64,000 bases of DNA from Pectinophora gossypiella (lineage: Eukaryota > Arthropoda > Insecta > Lepidoptera > Gelechiidae), in the NCBI RefSeq assembly GCF_024362695.1, contig NC_065408.1, forward strand, positions 9,486,001-9,550,000, written 5' to 3'. Made by a program: the position numbers and the translations under genes. Each line of letters begins with the position of its first letter. The stretch's first letter is position 1. The notes beneath the pieces are model-generated. The model was not told the DNA's origin and ran no database searches. It saw only the letters and a list, made by a program, of their open reading frames with translations. Below, piece by piece: positions 11,922-26,300 of this stretch.

Positions 11922-14279
11922 GTAAGTAAACATTTTCGTTATTACACACGTGGGTATTTTATTCTTGGTTATTGTTTATATATCTATTACATGTCGTTAA
12001 AGTAAATAAATTTACTTTATTCTTATTTTTAAAGTTATCGTTGTCTTCATGGTTAAGTTAACAGAAAAGTACTTGCTTAGTTCTAAAAAGTTTATAAAAC
12101 TTAAGATATAGGTTGATAGAACTTTAAAAGTTATTTACGAACGTAAATACACCTACATCATGAACTCACGCAGGTAGTCTGAAGATAATAGTTTTTATAT
12201 GTCATGAAGTCCTACGATGGACCATCAAACCGATAGCCCATATAATTGTGGCATGTTAGAAAGTACACAATCTGTCTTTTGGTATTTATGCTCAAGTCTT
12301 ACCTGGTCCAATCCCTGTCAGTGGCTGTGCAACGGGGCATGCCGCTAGTGTAATGGGTTTGTTTGGACCAGGTCAGATTCAGAACACTTAAACGCATAGT
12401 TGGACATGACGAAGTTACGTATGTTTTTGATTATGCGACAAATTGTATTATATTAATATTATTTTAATTTTGTTGTCAATTACAGTAAGTTCCATTGTTT
12501 ATGTTCTGTTTTGGAAAGATATTTGTACTTCGATTGTTACTAACATTGAATAAAAGCAACTGAATTATTTATCTTTATATATAAATGAAACAATCAAAGT
12601 GCATTTAGATTAGACTTTTCAAATCTAACAGTAACCCCTACTTTCTTGAAACAGTTTCTAAATTATGTCAAAGAAACTGGGTGCTATTTAAAAACCTTGC
12701 TTGTTTCCAACTTGTTAAGTCAGTTATAGTAGTAACATACAATTGAATCTGTGTAGACTGAACTATAAATCCGGTCCGGTATCGCACCATTTTAATTGTG
12801 TGGAGTGCTGTGCGCCTCACATTTTTATTATTACCCGGTGCGGTGGTGCTGTCGCCATGCACATCGTACCCGAAGTGGTATTTGACAAGTTCTTAAGGAT
12901 AGCACAGATGGGACAGTTCGTGGTGTGGTGCAATTGTGAGGCTTTAATGCAAATTTCCTATGTAATTTGTATGAAAAAGCACACTGTAAAATTATAGAAA
13001 GAAAATTATAAAATTATAGAGTGATAATAAAATGTTGGACTTATTATTATGTTTTTCATGATTATTTAAGGAATGTATTTTGAAGCTGCAAAACATGAAA
13101 TGAGTTGGAAAATCTGTAGCTACGTGAATTAGTAAATTAAGTGGTAGGTAGGAGTAGTAAAAATAATTGTTGTTCTTACTTGATGCTTTTTTATATATAG
13201 GAGGTCTTATAAAGAAGAAAATAGAAAAATAAAGTACCTATATTATGCATGACAATTACAATATTGTATATTGTAATAAACTTTACTTATTTATTTATTT
13301 AGGTACAAAGAATACAAATCAAAATAAATTCTTTTTTTAAATCATAGGTTCAATAATAGGAATCGATGGGCAAAAAATTCATATATCTGTGGCTCAGTTT
13401 ATTATGTCACATTACAAATTGATCGATGTTTGACCTGCTATTGATTACATCAATTTTCATACAAATTCCATAGAACATTTTCGTTATCATGTTTCGTAAA
13501 AATCTCTTATTTGAGTAAGTTGTTGAACAGCCTATTGTTGCATCTTTTTATACTTTTGTGGCTCTGCCTGCCCCATTTTGGGTCTGGGGTGTGAGTTTGT
13601 GTATGTATAGGTAAGGGCATAACAAATATTACCTGCAAACTATGCAGCTACAAAAACAAAAAGTTTAAAAACAAAATAGTTATTAAAACAAACATTATTT
13701 TAAAGAGGAAATTAATCTAAGAGCATACCTATTAACTTAAGCAGGGCATATGAGTTTGGCACAGTCACCCAGGGTTCATGTTACATTATCGTTAAGTCAA
13801 ATAAAATGCTATTGGAAATAAAATAATATTATTTAAAGTCCTTATAGCAGTAGGAAGCAGCTTTGCAAGAAAGTACCTACATCTTACTGAATAAGTATAA
13901 TTTACAGCTCACCACAGTAAATCATGACTGAAAAAGATGGTGTTTCTTCCCTAAATTAATTTCTTAATTAAATTATTTCAAAGACCTGTAATGTAATCAT
14001 AAGTCATATTATAAAAAATCTCTTTTGATCGCTTTTGAAAGTACCTAGTAACTTCTTATGTTAAAGACTCGCATAATTCAAAGTCGGCTAGTGGTCTCTG
14101 ATAACCTTTTGTTTCGATAAACATATGACGGTAAACTCTTATCTACGAGTGTCAGAGTGAAATTCCAATACTGTAATACACTAGCCACTATAACATTATT
14201 GTAATTGAGACGAAAATACGTGCCTACGTAGTATATTGAGGTTGCATAAGCTAAACTTGTTTGTCTGTATTTGTTTCAG
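11922..14279. other. Putative PFAS 5' UTR intron or spacer
   Basis: 2.4 kb of AT-rich sequence with no coding signal. The only structure noticed is an imperfect inverted repeat (acctggtccaa near 12301 and ttggaccaggt near 12363). Confidence 0.4.
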
Positions 14280-14397
14280 ATATAAATTGAACTCTGACAT
14301 TGATGTAAGACTTTAATTTATGTACTGTCCGTGAGATCCATTTATGAACAGTAGTCTGCGAGACTTCGACTATACGCGTACATGTATTAACGTCACG

Positions 14398-17300
14398 ATG
14401 TGTATCATAAGATTCTTTTCATCCGAGGCATTTAGTGCTCATAAAACCAAGGAAATACTACAGAAGTTGAAGCTAGTTGATTCAGATGTGACCCAGTTAT
14501 CAACTGAACTTTGTTACCATGTCGAGTTAGCTGAAGGTTGCGACTATCTCAATATCAACCAGATAAAAGTATTGCAATGGCTTCTCAGTTCCCCTATGCA
14601 GCCGCATGCTTTGAAGAATGAAACTGTGTATAAAAATGTGGAGCAAAATCAGCTGATCATTGAAATTGGACCAAGGTATATTTAAGATTATGACTTTATT
14701 ATTTTATTTTTGCGTGGAGTGGAAATATTTTTTACACGCCATTGTTTTTCAGGTTCAACTTTTCAACAGCAGACTCCAGTAACTCTGTGCAAATATGCGA
14801 AAGTGTGGGCTTAAACGATATCGTCCGCCTTGAGGTTTCTACTCGGTACCTCATCACTTTCCAAAAAGCCAAAGATGTCACTAAGAAGCAATTTGAGGAG
14901 CTGGCTTCCTCACTGCACGATAGGATGACACAATGCATTTATACTAAGGAGAATCTCCCCCGCAAAAGTTTTAATGAAGGTCTACCCAAAGACCTTGAGC
15001 CATGGTTTGTTGTGCCATTACAGAAGGAAGGTAGACCTGCTATGGAGAAAGTAAACCAAAAGCTAGGTAAATAGTACTCTTATACATTGTTTTAAGTTTA
15101 CGCGGTTATTATCATAATTAAAGCACATAATAACGGGTTCTTACCGCGATTAAATGGGGATATGAGAAGAAATATCGGGAGTCTCATATCCCCATTTAAA
15201 CGCGGTAAGAACCCGTTATTATGTGTTTTAATTAAAATAGTACTCTTATCAAATCTAATCACTATAGGCACTTCAGATCACTTTAGAGACTTAAAATCAA
15301 TGTTTATTTTACCAGGTTTGGCTTTCGACTCCTGGGATATGGACTTATACATGGATCTGTTCGTAAACAAACTAAAGAGAGACCCTACCAGCGTTGAGTT
15401 GTTTGATCTTGCTCAAAGCAACAGTGAGCACTCGCGTCATTGGTTCTTCAAGGTCAGTTTGAAGTACTTTTTGTTTTGTTGAGAGAATTTTGGTCTCCTA
15501 CTTATCTGTGAATATGTTAATGAGACTTGTGTTTTCAGGGTAAGCTCATTCTGGACGGCAAAGAGATCGACGAATCACTAATTGATATGGTGGCGTCCAC
15601 TCAAAACAACTCAAACGATAATAATGTCATCAAGTTTGGTGATAACAGCAGGTAAGATTTTATAAACATAAACAGCCTATATGCCACTGCTGGGCATAGG
15701 CCTCCCCTTAATCAACCGGAGGGGGTATGGATCGTACTCCACCACGCTGCTCCACTGCGGGTTGGTGGAGGTGTTACCAACAGCTTAACGTATCCTGCAA
15801 AACACGGAAACATCTTACTTTTTCAAACGATCAGGTGATTTAAGCTGAAAAGTCCTTACCAAACAAAAGACAGTCTCACAAAGTGATTTCGACAATGTCT
15901 CCATCGGGAATCGATCCCGGGCCTCCAAATTGTGAGCCTAAAGCTTTAACCACTAGACTATGGTGGCTGTTGTGGGTTTTGCATACGTTTTCTTAATTTT
16001 CCAGTGCCATAAAAGGTTTCAAGCATACGAAGTTGCGTCCTAAAGACGTCAAAGCCCCTTCCGAAGTTGTTCAAGAAGTGACCGAGTCAGACATCATCTT
16101 CACGGCAGAGACACATAACATGCCCACAGCGGTCGCGCCGTTCAGTGGAGCGACCACGGGCACTGGTGGCAGGATACGGGACGTGCAAGGAGTGGGAAGA
16201 GGAGGACACACAGTCGCCGGCACTGCGGGATACAGTGTTGGGAACCTGCATATTCCAGGTTCGAGGATTCGTAACTTATGTTGGTTATTTATTACTAAAC
16301 CAACTAATTAACTTCAAGACAATGGTCATAAATATCATAAATCTGAAACAGAACGCCAATGTAGACTACGATGTATTATATTTCATAACTCCTTAGCTTT
16401 TAATGAGAAGGGTATATGAAAAATCTTCGATATGACAGTATGCCTAATGCTAAAAAACTATTCTAATCTCATTCTAATCTGTCTTTATGATTCAAACATT
16501 GACTTGTAATCAGACAAGTGAAAGTGAAAGAAGTCGATCAAAGACGTATTGTTATAATTTCTCATTTATTTCAGGATACGACTTGCCATGGGAAGAGAAA
16601 AACTGGGAGTACCCAAGCAACTTTGCTAGTCCCCTCCAAATCATCATTGAAGCTAGTAACGGAGCGTCGGATTATGGAAACAAGTTCGGTGAACCTGTGG
16701 TTTCAGGTAAGTTATACCTATGTTTAACTGGGCTATGGGTTACATTGTTGGGTTAGTAGTTTAGTGGTTGCAGAACCTTGACTTGTTTCTCGGCCAGTGT
16801 CATTATAAACCGTTTATCAACAGGACACTATGATATTTATCAACAGGACGCTATATTACCTAATATTCAATATCTCCTATACTTAAAGGTTGCCTGGAAG
16901 AGATTGCTACTTAGCAATAAGGCCGCCTATTGTACTAATTCTATTTCTCTTTTGTTTTGTATTTTGTTTTTTCCTGTTTGTGCAATAAAGTATTTGTTAT
17001 GTTATGTTATGTTATGACACTACTTCTTCTACTATCGTGTGAAACCCTGGTGTCAGGGTTATTATTGAGCCTCCAATAACCCCTGACATGGCTCATATAA
17101 CGACTACATACTTACATCAGTAAGTAGTAACCGGACCAACGGCTTAACGTGCCTTCTGAAGCATGGATCATCTTACTTTTGGGACAATCGGGTGATCAAC
17201 CTGTAATGTCCTACTCAGAATAGGGATCACAAAGTGATATTTTATGATATTAGAATTCGGGACCTCCGGATCGTGAACCCAACGCTCAACTACTGAATGG

Positions 17301-20300
17301 AGATTGTTACTTAGTTTTTATTTATTTATTTCAAATCGGGAAACAAACAGCTTAAATAACAATTTAAAAAATGCAAATAGTTTGTACATTAGCCAATAAA
17401 GTCTCCACTTATAACTAAAACATGCATCACTGAGAAGTAGACAGAAGTTATAAATAAATTAACTAAGTAAGTAATACAAAAAAGAAAAGAAAAGTTGATG
17501 TTACATCTGTTCTAACGCTTTGAGGGCAGATATATGTCAATGCTATTGTATTTATCATTATATTTGCTACAAGTTCTAACTATAAAACGGTCCTTTAGGT
17601 AATTCGTTCTGCAATTTATTTAACACTTCATAAATCACACATACATTAATTTAAAAACATCGATAAACCTAAACAGGTTAGTTAGGAGGTCGAAAGGACA
17701 GTACTTATCTAATCAAATTGTTCCAGGATTTGTCCAGTCTTATGGTTTGAAGAATGGCGACAACGTGAGAGAGGAGTTCGTGAAACCTATCATGTTCAGT
17801 GGCGGCATCGGATACATGCCCCATACAATGATTAGGAAGAATCATCCCGAGAAAGGTATGATTTTATCGATTGACAAGTTAAGAGAGAATGTCTTGGAAC
17901 GAGTGGGTTTTAGAATTTAAAAAAAAAGGGTATTTGACTGGGTCAAAGAAAAATTATAAAATGTTAATCTATAAATAGAAGCCACCCTAAAATGATCAAA
18001 AAACGATTTCATTTTACTTTTCGACTTATATTTGAATTTTATTTATGAATTAAGTATCAACCGCTTTTATTGATGACGTCTCAAGACAGTATTTCAATAC
18101 AAACTCCAAGCTCAATACGGTACTTTGAGCGAGACCCAGAAAATTGTCAAGGTTGTTCAACTTATGCGCCACGGATTATAAACATTTTGGTAATATGTTA
18201 TCTGTGTCTACAAATATAAAGTTGTAATTATTTTGGCAGGCATGCTGTTGGTGAAAGTAGGTGGTCCAGTGTATCGTATTGGTGTCGGTGGTGGCGCGGC
18301 TTCGTCCGTAGCCGTTCAGGGCGGCGACTCTCGAGACCACGCCCTCGACTTCGGAGCTGTGCAGCGAGGTCAGTTTATCTATTGTCTTTATATGTTTGTA
18401 TACAGCAAATATATATCATAACATAAGCTAATGACTATACCGCAATTGGGGTAGTCAGAGGTACATCCATCGCAACATTAACTAAGTACCAACACCTTAG
18501 CCACCTTTCTGTTAGACCAGCGTTATAGATAGGTGTTGACTCCAATCGCCGTCTATAACGTTCGAACCAACTGTGTTGGTGAAAACTAATAACTCATTGT
18601 TGCATTAGTCCGGTACCGAGTTTCGACAACAAACAAACAAACATGTTAGGGTACATTATATTGGTATCTAATGGCATAAAACCACTTACCAGGATAAAAT
18701 GTAACAGCCCATGATGATCTAGGCAGTAACAGCCCATAAGCTTAAAGAATAGAACAGAATAAAGCTAAATCAATCGATGGACAAACAATTTGTTAAAAGT
18801 GTATTTTAATTTATTACTTTTGCAGGCGATGCTGAAATGGGGAATCGTCTCAATCGTGTCGTAAGAGGTTGTTTGGAGTCTGATATAAATCCGGTTGAGT
18901 GTAAGTCTCTTTTAAAATTGTTATTTTTGACCAATATGGACTTACGGCATACAACTATGGGGTACAACTGCTAACTCCAACATTGAAATACTCCAGAGGT
19001 TCCAGTCAAAAGTACTTAGATTAATAGTAGATGCTCCTTGGTACGTAACAAATGTCATGATACATCACGATCTTTAAATAAAAACAGTCAAGGAAGAAAT
19101 CAAAAGTAATATATCAAAGTACAAAAATAGGCTGGTAAACCATTGAAATCAAATGAAATGGCAGTGGATCTAATGAGAAACCCAAACATTTTTTTGAGAC
19201 TGAAGAGGAAAGCGCCATAAGATTTAATCAAGTAACCATTTAGGATGGGACTATGGTTCCATGCCTTGCAAGTCTAATAGTATGGAGAATCAAATATATT
19301 TATTTATTTATTTATTTATTTATTAACACAAATTACATAGACATATTGCTGAATGTCCTTGATCTCCTTGAGGAGATAATACAAAAATGATTCTTATAGA
19401 TTATTTTACAAAAATGTCTGAATCATTTAGCAAGTTATTGTAATGACTTTAAACTTTACAGCCATTCATGACCAAGGCGCCGGTGGTAACGGCAACGTAT
19501 TGAAGGAGCTGGTAGAGCCAGAAGGGGCAGTGGTCTTCACTAAGGAATTCCAACTAGGAGACCCCACTATCACCACACTTGAGCTGTGGGGCGCCGAGTA
19601 TCAAGAAAACGATGCACTCCTATGCTCTAAGACAAACAAACACATACTAGAAGGTAATTGAGGGTACTTTTTATCTGCAGTAAGCTTTTTTATTTCGATA
19701 TGTTATTGAAAATGTGATTTTGTACTTAGTATTTAGAAGAGTCTGGATAACGGCTAACATACAGAACTCCTATACGTATTTTACTAGGTGTTTTAGAAAA
19801 AATATTTGGTTATATAAATATACCTAGATAGAAGTATAAACTTGTTATTGTTGCGTATGGCCAAAAAATATCTTGCGGGGGTCATGACCAGTTTAAGCTC
19901 CCTCAACCGGGTCTCTGCCGATCGGTCACACAATGCAGCTCGGCTATGCCACCTATCGGAAAAAATCATATACAGTACCTCGTACAGTGACATCGTAACG
20001 AATACTGAGGGGGATTTTGCAACGGAAAATTCCACTTGACATCAACTGAATCATCCCTCAAAGTTTTCGTTACGATGTCACTAACACCCTGTGTTAGGAT
20101 AGTTTTAGGCTTTACGGGTTCTTATCGGGAGTCTCATATCCCTGCTTTAAACGCGGTAAGAGCCCGTTATGTGTTTTAATTATGTATATATTAATGAATA
20201 TCGTCTTATTTCTACTGGTATTTTCTATTTTTTATTACAGAAATATGCAACCGTGAGCGGTGTCCGGTGTCGTTTGTAGGCGAAGTGACGGGTGACGGAT

Positions 20301-23300
20301 ACATGAGTCTCGTCGAGGATTCTCTGAACGAGAAATACCTAAGCCGACCGGTCAGGAGCAGGCCAGATGTCCAGGCCAAGCTGCCGTATGACTTGCACTT
20401 GGAAGCTGTCTTAGGTATGTTTAATAACTTCTGGGTTTTTTATCCCTGTTTTACTTGTTCCCGCAACCTGAAACAAATGGAAGTTTTAAGACAATGTGTA
20501 TACGACTTGAAACCTAGGGCATTTTACAAAACTTTTTGATAAACTGCCAGATAAGGGATCTGTTAGATAAGTGTCTAATAACAGTTATCTTCCACTATTC
20601 GTCATTTAGGGTATCAGATGCTGCATTCTATAATTCGTAAAGGCGAAATAAGTCTAAAAACATGGCTAGAGAATATTATGTTGTTATCTATCATAATTTT
20701 AAGTAAGTTTAAGGTGGTTCTCAGACGATGCGGTGGCGGTTTCGGTTGGCGTTTTCGTTATATGTATGTAAACCTGTAATTGATAATATATTTTAATGTA
20801 ATTGAATTCCGTAATAATATTTAATTTCATTGAATTTTTTAATATCTGTGACGTGTAATTATTATTATCAATAAATGACTATGACTATGACTAAACCGAC
20901 GCGTCGATTCTTAACAAGCGAGCCAACAGAGCGACCGCGCTATCGCTCCGCCTCGCCGCGCGGTGAATCGCTACATTAGTCGCGTAACTGCGACCGCGTC
21001 GTGTGATAACCGCCTTAGTCTCCATTTCGTTCTTATAATTTCACTCAATTCTTCCAGGCAATATGCCACGTAAAACATTCGACTTGAAGCAAGACAAGAG
21101 GACCAAGCTTCCACTGAGCTTGCCAAAGGATATCACGGTTAAGAGTGCCCTCGACAGAGTGCTGAGGCTCGTCAATGTGGCTAGCAAGAGATACTTGACT
21201 AACAAGGTGAGTTTTGTAGTTATTATAATATATCAGACAGTTTCCTATATTTGATAACGAACCGGATGACACATCATAGCAGACCTAATTTATTTTCTTT
21301 AAAATTTGTAACAACATGCAGTCATACAATATACATACATACATTACACCTTTCTTCACCTACTTCACACGCATACACACCCTAACAATTTCACACACCG
21401 ATCTCTTTGTGCAACACGTGTATTTCTATAATTATTTTTTTATATTCCATTTCATCTCATTTTATCAGCTGTTTTAATTAAGTATAAGTCTTATGTATTC
21501 GCTCGTATATAAGTAATGTAAAATTTGATTTGTCATACTTTTTAATTGGCCAGCAAGAATTTAAGCTATGTAATGATATAAATTATGTTAGCTGTAAAGT
21601 ATTCAAGAAACAATGAAATAAAATAAATAAAAACACCTCCACCAACCCGCATTGGAGCAGCGTGGTGGAGTATGCTCCATACCCCCTCCGGTTGATTGAG
21701 GGGAGGCCTGTGCCCAGCAGTGGGAAATATATAGGCAGTTTATGTTTATGTAAATAAAATATCCCAACCCAATGGGTTGGTCAGAGATACATCCATCGTA
21801 TGAGGATTAAGTACCCAAACCTCACCTTGATTTCTGTTAGACCAAAGTGATAGTTGGTGAGCCGTATCGCCATCTATAATGGTCAAGCCAACTGTGTTGT
21901 ATCAGTAACACTGATTGAGGGGGCACTTATTGGGGGACGCACGTTAAGCCTTTGGTCCCGGTTACTACTTACTGATGTAAGTGCTTAGTCGTTACTCGAG
22001 TCATGTCAGGGGCAGCTCAGTAATAAACCTGACACCAGGGTTGATGAGGTTGGTAATCCACCTCGCAACCCACACGATAGGAGAAGGGGGACTTATGGGT
22101 TACTTATACCTACACTTCATCGAGCTTTTTGTTCATCTTCCGACGGATGTACCTCTTGACTACCCTAATTGGGATATAGTTGTGAGCTTATGTTTTCTGA
22201 CACTGATTTAATAACACATTATGACTCATTATTGGTACTACTTTCTGCCTTGTGCCTGTGTCCTTTTTGAGCGTTTGAAATGTCATTAACATTTCCTACA
22301 TCACCAGGTAGACAGATGCGTGACGGGTCTGGTGGCCCAGCAACAGTGCGTGGGTCCGTTGCACACGCCGCTAGCCGACTGTGCCATCATCGCGCTCTCA
22401 TACACCGACCTCGTCGGCTCGGCCACTTCCATCGGCACTCAGAACATCAAGGGTCTTTTAGACCCGGCGGCCGGAGCGAGACTGTCTTTGGGAGAAGCTC
22501 TCACTAATTTGGTAAGATTAATTTTCTTTATTTTCTTTATCAACTTTCGCAAAGGCAAAGGATGAGTGACCACAAAAAAAAAAGTTTTCATCTCGAGCTC
22601 CTCCGTGCTTCGGAAGGCACGTTAAGCCGTTGGTGCCGGCTGCATTAGCAGTCGTTAATAACCATCAATCCGCACTGGGCCCGCGTGATGGTTTAAGGCC
22701 CGATCTCCCTATCCATCCATAGGGAAGGCCCGTGCCCCAGCAGTGGGGACGTTAATGGGCTGATGATGATGAATTTTCTTTATAATACAGTGTTGTATAT
22801 CCAACTTACAGTGAGCTCAAACGCTGCTTAAATCATCTGTTAGCTAATCAACCGTTATCTTGTAACTGGGTTTGCAAAAAGACTCCCGTTCACCGCTAAC
22901 AGAAGTCTGTGCAACAATTCTGTGACTTAACTGGGACTTTAAAGTCCTGTTAGATTTAATTGGCGTTTGAACATCTCACTGTTAGTTCCCAAAATTACCT
23001 AGATTAGGTACTTTTACTGGTACAGTTCCATCCGCTTAAAAAATCCCTTATCAGCTTCATTTGTATGCAAAAAGGTTCCACTTTAATTTCTTCTTTTCTT
23101 TGAAGTCGCTCTTCTAGCATGAAAACGCCTCGAATGAAACCATTATGACATGGAAAGTAAAATCATTATTGTTTCAATTATATTATTATTGTATTGTTAG
23201 TAGAACTTTTATAAGAGCCGTGGTAGCCCAGTTAGTAGAACGCTGGCCTCTCACTTTGAGGTCGCAGCTTCGAATCCCATTGAGGCCTAAACCATTGATT

Positions 23301-26300
23301 GTCGAATTTGTTTTCGATTTCATGTTTGGATCATAAATTATTATTGCGTGCTCAGCGAAGAAGGAAAACATCGTGAGGAACCCACATTGTGACCTAACCT
23401 GTATTGGGCTGGTTTTCCCTTAGCGGGTTGGAAAGTCAGACAGGCAGTCGCTTTCGTAAAAAAACCGGACCTGTCAAATCTTCAGGTTCAATATTCAATA
23501 TTCTTTATGTGTATACTATGATGGTGTACAAATTGGTAAGTTACATATGAGTTTCACATCACAGACCCTTTCGGGCACAACAAAATAGAAGTTTAAAAGA
23601 AAGAAGGAAGCTTTTCAAATAGTAACATTAGTACCTATTGAGCAAGGTACTAATGTTACTATTAGGTTAGGTAAGCGGATCCTGTGAAAAACTGGGTAAT
23701 GCTAGGGAGATGATAGTAGAACTTTTGTAACTTCTTTCTTTCAACAGGTCTTCGCCGGTATATCAGAGTTAGAAGACGTCAAATGCAGCGGCAACTGGAT
23801 GTGGGCAGGCAAGACTGGTGCGGAAGGCGCGGCATTAGTAGTCGCTTGTGACGCGGTGTGTGCCGCCATGAAGGCGATAGGCGTCGCCGTCGACGGCGGG
23901 AAGGACTCGCTGTCAATGTGCGCGCATGTCGCGGGGGAGAAAGGTAGTGTTTATCTGGTTTATAATTTCGACAGTATTCGCAATTCCGAATACAAACTTT
24001 ATCGTGTATCAAAAATTTACGGTCTTTAAAAGTTTTTTGCACTTTACTACTCACAGTTACGTTACGAAATGAATTTATCGTGTGTGATATTAACGTACAT
24101 AATCTAACCAGTGTAGCTATCTATCTAATTATTATTTAATATTTTCTTTAAATTCATCGTCTCCATAGCGTTATCCCGTTTTTTCACAGCGTCCGCTTAC
24201 TGAACCGGACTTGTCAATAGGTTCGAATTCTTTTCCGATCGGTTTTTTATAAGTATTTCTTTAAATTATAATGCAAATTGTTTGTTTCAGTGAAATCACC
24301 GGGTACTCTGGTAGTGTCTACGTACGCCCCTTGTCCCGATATTACTGTCAAAATTGAACCGACCCTGCTAAAGGAAGGCGCTGCACTCATTCACGTTCCG
24401 GTTACTGATAAGTACAGGTGTGTATGTAATTATTTGACAGAGAAAGTACTTTATATCGTGGACAGCGATAGGGCTCAACGCCTATCACGTTGGTCTAAAT
24501 GACAGGTCTTGGAAAGATCAGTGAGGTATGGGTACTAACTTCATCTTGCGATGGATGTACCTCTATCTACCCTAATCGGGATATAGTCGTGGGTTTACGT
24601 TATGTTCAAAGTACTTTATTGTGGTTTTTATTGTGTAATAATTGGCTAGTTTTCTAGCTCAAAGATGAATTGCGTCAAAAAATGTTTTCATTTTCTATTT
24701 AACTTAATTTATGATTTTTAATAAAGAAAAATGTAATAATAATGCGACATTTTGTCACGTTTTTCTATGACGTCACAGGTTGCTTTTTCATACAAATTCC
24801 ATAGTAATTTCGTGTTTTGACGTTTAGTAAAAAGTAACTGATTTGACTTGGTGGAAAGTACCCTATTATCAATTGTATTATATTGGTTGCAGGCTTGGCG
24901 GATCAGCATTAGCTCAGTGCTATAAGCAACTCGGGGACAACCCACCGGACCTTGACGACCCGGCGGTTCTGAGATCTCTGTTCAAAATTACTCAGAAGCT
25001 CTTGAAAGGTTCGTATTGCGCTCATGAATATTTTGATAAAATACAAGTTCTTATCTAACCGTCAGAGGGATTATGTACATTATAACCGATGAACATTGTT
25101 ATGGGCGACATGCTTGATCCCTTGTCACCATAAGCTTCATCATATCCATCTTAGGACTTCGTAAACTTCGTATCAACAGTGGGTGCAAGTAGTAGTAGTA
25201 GTTTTGTATGTATGTATATTTATCTATCTGCTCGGACGGTAAACCTTTTATGGTTTTTATAAAAGGTTATTTTTAAAGATTCGTTTACTAAAAGGGGTAC
25301 TTATTCTACTTATGTCAATGAATCTCTCCTAATTACAGAAAAGAAACTGTTATCCGGACACGACATCAGCGAAGGAGGTTTTATAACAACAGTCCTTGAG
25401 ATGGGCATTGGAGGTCTTCGTGGTCTCACTTTAGACCTTAAGGCCAATGTATCTGCTATCGAAGCTCTCTTCAACGAAGAGCTTGGCATTGTTCTAGAAG
25501 TTGATCAGAAGGATGTCACTTACGTGCTCGATCAATACAAGAAAGGTGGCGTCAATGCCAAAGTTATTGGTGCCGTCGGGAAATATGGAATGAATTCGCA
25601 GGTAATTTAGTGTTTTGTATAAGCTGCACATCCCATCTGCGCGTCCACTTGAGGGGAATCAGTGCGAACGGGCAGTAGGTAGCGTCAGCATTTGCGAATT
25701 GCTATAGGTTGTCATAGCAACCTCCTCAATTTGGATTTGAATCATCAACACTGATGTTAGCGTCGCTGTTGAGCCACCAAAGGCCTTTGACATGCCTTTG
25801 ACCACATACGTACTTATAAGTAAATAGTAGCCGACACCGACTGCCTTCCGAAGATCGAATCATCTTACTTTCGGATAACCGTATGATGAGCCTGCAATTT
25901 CCTAACCAAACTAGCGATCGGGATTTCCGGAACCCGGGACCTCCATATCGTGAGTTGAACGGTCAACTACTGGGCGGTTCCAATGAACGTAGCTCTGGGA
26001 GTTGATACAAAGCAAGATTTTTTACGCTCCTTCAGCTCTGACTTCGCTTAAGTGAGTGTGCTGCCTTAGTAGTTTTAAAATGCTATAAGTATATTGATAG
26101 GGCAAGGGTTTCGATCCTGCCGTAATAGTTTTAAACATGCTATACATAGGCAGGGGTTTCGGATTTTGCCTTAGTAGTTTTAACCACGGTATAGGTAGGC
26201 AGGGGTTTCGGATTTCGCCTTAGTAGTTTTAAACACGCTATACATAGGCAGGGGTTTCGATTCTGCCTTAGTAGTTTTAAACACGCTATACATAGGCAGG

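Noticed and set aside
11411..11949. Minus-strand frames of 81 and 98 codons upstream of the THAP-like exon
   Set aside because: No family resemblance. The frames do not connect to the THAP reading frame and overlap the probable PFAS first exon on the other strand.
14344..14397. Upstream in-frame ATG as the PFAS start
   Set aside because: The 18 extra residues have no counterpart at the fly and human N-termini, whereas the ATG at 14398 gives a matching start.
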